DNA of 64,000 nt. Source: Shewanella putrefaciens. GTDB taxonomy: Bacteria; Pseudomonadota; Gammaproteobacteria; Enterobacterales; Shewanellaceae. This document shows, one piece after another, positions 62,181 through 64,000 of the stretch. The stretch is from contig NZ_CP066370.1 in NCBI RefSeq assembly GCF_016406325.1, positions 3,286,001 through 3,350,000 on the forward strand, read 5' to 3'. The notes below the pieces were generated by a model, which did no database searches, had not been told where the DNA came from, and saw nothing but the letters and a program-made list of their open reading frames with translations. Position 1 is the stretch's first letter. Each line of letters begins with the position of its first letter. Both the position numbers and the translations under genes were made by a program.

Positions 62181-64000
62181 GTGAATTTGTTTAAAACTAG
62201 CCTAATTGCCTTAACCTGTGGCGCATTAATGTCATGTGCCACCCAAAGCACGCTTAATACAGGCCCTAGAGATGCCAGCCCGTATATCAGCCAGTATCAG
62301 GCAAGCCTGCGATCGCAGGTAATTTCAGATGTCCGCTATGAACTGGATTTTCAACTGACAGGTGAAACAGAATTCTCTGCCAGCACTAAGGTCACTTTTC
62401 GTTTAAGTGAAGTACCAAAACAGCTGAGTTTAGATTTAAGCAAAGCCCAAATAAAACGCTTTACTATCAACGGCACTGCCGTTTACCCCAACTACAATGG
62501 TGCCTATATCAGCCTAAATCCACGTTTACTCACCTCTGGCGAGAACACGGTGGAAGTACAATTTACCCGCGCACACAGCACCAATGGCGAAGGCTTACAT
62601 CGTTTCCAAGATCCTGTCGATGGAAAGGTCTATCTTTATTCCCATTTTGAACCCGCTGCCGCCCAGCAAATGTTTGCCGTATTTGACCAGCCCGATCTCA
62701 AAGCCAATTATCAAATTACCGTTACGGCCCCCAAAGATTGGCAAGTGATAAGCACGATGCGTGAAACGAGCGTCACCCCAGCAGGCGCCTTTAATCGCTG
62801 GGAGTTTCCACAAACCCCCAAATTAAGCCCGTATAATTTTTCGATGCATGCCGGACCTTATCATATGTGGCAAGATAACTCTGGCCGCTATCCGATGCGA
62901 TTATTTGCAAGGGAATCAGTGGCAAAACAAGTTACGCCAGAAGATTGGTTCACCTATACCAAACAAGGGTTAACCTTCTTCGATAACTACTTTGGTATCC
63001 CTTATCCCTTTAAAAAGTATGATCAACTTCTCGTGCCTGATTTTCTCTATGGCGCAATGGAAAATGCAGGCGCAGTCACCTTTGCAGAAGATCATTTTCT
63101 TTACAAAGCTGCGATGACAGCGGATCAAAAGCAGAGTTTGGCAAGTGTTATCATGCACGAAATGGCACACCAATGGTTTGGCGATCTTGTCACCATGAAA
63201 TGGTGGAATGGCCTGTGGTTAAACGAAAGTTTTGCCTCTTTTATGGGGATGCTAGCGACCCAAGAAGCAACCGAATTTACCAATACTTGGCGTAGTTTTT
63301 ATGCCCAAGGTAAACAAAAAGCCTATGAACAAGACAGCTTAGTGACGACACATCCCATTGAAGTGCCTGTGGCTACCACCCAAAATGCCTTCGATAATAT
63401 TGATGCCATCACCTACCAAAAGGGGGCATCGACCCTAAAGCAATTACAACACTTATTAGGTGATATGGTATTTAGGCGTGGTGTAAGCAACTACCTAAAA
63501 GAGTACAGCTATAAAAATGCGGAACTTGACGACTTTATCAATAGCCTAGCCAAAGCTGCTGGCCGTGATTTAAAGGGATGGACGCAGGAATGGCTCTATA
63601 GTGCTGGAGTCAATACCATCAAAGCCGACTATCGCTGCGAAGGTAATCGTATTACTGAATTTAATCTATTACAGTTCCCCGCCAGTACCGACCTTCCCAC
63701 ATTGCGTGAACAAAAGGTTCAAGTCGCTTTATTTACTCAAGGGCGATATGACCTCAGAAATGAGATTACCGTCCCCGTCACTTATAAAGGGGCTCGTACC
63801 GAAGTCAAACAACTGGTCGGCGAACGCTGCCCCGATTTAGTGTATCCAAACTTTGATGATTGGGGCTTTGTTAAAGTAGCACTCGATGACAAATCCTTTA
63901 CTACGGCAAAACAACAACTGAGTAATGTGTCAGATCCCCTGCTACGCTCCATGCTCTGGCAGAGTCTCTGGGACAGTGTGCGTGAAGGCAATTTAAGTTT
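62181..64000 (+). CDS. M1 family aminopeptidase lipoprotein, partial
   Basis: This is a zinc aminopeptidase with its C-terminus beyond the window; about 606 residues are visible. It opens with a lipoprotein signal (GTG start at 62181, lipobox LMSCA), so it faces the periplasm or outer membrane, unlike cytoplasmic PepN. The exopeptidase motif GAMENAG starts at about residue 291. The zinc motif HEMAHQW begins at His326, with the third ligand Glu in LWLNESFASFMG. AAGGA eight bases upstream supports the GTG start. Confidence 0.9.
   Translation, partial: MNLFKTSLIALTCGALMSCATQSTLNTGPRDASPYISQYQASLRSQVISDVRYELDFQLTGETEFSASTKVTFRLSEVPKQLSLDLSKAQIKRFTINGTAVYPNYNGAYISLNPRLLTSGENTVEVQFTRAHSTNGEGLHRFQDPVDGKVYLYSHFEPAAAQQMFAVFDQPDLKANYQITVTAPKDWQVISTMRETSVTPAGAFNRWEFPQTPKLSPYNFSMHAGPYHMWQDNSGRYPMRLFARESVAKQVTPEDWFTYTKQGLTFFDNYFGIPYPFKKYDQLLVPDFLYGAMENAGAVTFAEDHFLYKAAMTADQKQSLASVIMHEMAHQWFGDLVTMKWWNGLWLNESFASFMGMLATQEATEFTNTWRSFYAQGKQKAYEQDSLVTTHPIEVPVATTQNAFDNIDAITYQKGASTLKQLQHLLGDMVFRRGVSNYLKEYSYKNAELDDFINSLAKAAGRDLKGWTQEWLYSAGVNTIKADYRCEGNRITEFNLLQFPASTDLPTLREQKVQVALFTQGRYDLRNEITVPVTYKGARTEVKQLVGERCPDLVYPNFDDWGFVKVALDDKSFTTAKQQLSNVSDPLLRSMLWQSLWDSVREGNLS

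Overview
The window looks like a chromosome segment of a Shewanella species (Gammaproteobacteria). The proteins are of gammaproteobacterial type throughout. The combination of an ExeM-type secreted nuclease with a GlyGly-CTERM tail, csgEFG, a soluble PAS-PAS chemoreceptor and dense dispersed repeats fits Shewanella. This is recognition from protein sequence and gene content; no database search was run.

Layout. Positions 1-3.1 kb (minus strand) hold a cobalamin-uptake cluster: a FecCD permease cut by the window edge, its ATPase, a cobalamin riboswitch, and a CobC-like phosphatase. B12-dependent methionine synthase metH (3.3-7.1 kb) follows on the plus strand, with a candidate MetJ operator. 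From 7.1 to 13.1 kb is an accessory region. It contains dispersed repeats and a small integron cassette array without an integrase (three attC sites, one strongly resembling the Vibrio cholerae repeat). The cassettes encode a Shedu-type nuclease, a DUF4375-like protein and a Gly-Pro-rich repeat protein. A soluble PAS-PAS chemoreceptor, dnaKJ with a sigma-32 promoter, an EamA transporter, YbaK, proBA and a purine permease fill 13.1-24 kb.

From 24 to 40.6 kb are a wHTH protein, a solute-binding protein, two stress or STAS proteins, an aldehyde dehydrogenase/TetR pair behind a palindromic operator, and csgEFG. Next come a sigma-54 two-component pair and a MacB-like ABC exporter operon. The exporter has a well-matched sigma-54 promoter and GTGTCC palindromes upstream, suggesting a dedicated regulatory circuit. 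pyrC follows.

The second accessory locus is 42.6-44.8 kb. A frameshifted FRG-domain gene lies between inverted copies of a MITE-like element and shares repeat modules with the 7-12 kb locus. From 45 kb to the end the genes are mostly ordinary: murI, a MORN-like repeat protein, GNAT and MocR divergent genes, MAPEG, CPBP, a Tat-exported dienelactone hydrolase, a thioesterase, exeM, fkpA, a WD40 lipoprotein, slyX, a peptide deformylase, a COG3014-like lipoprotein, lpoB and a partial M1 aminopeptidase lipoprotein.

Across the window, four intergenic sites carry tandem 7-bp CTAG-containing repeats. One of them sits inside the variable part of the cobalamin riboswitch.
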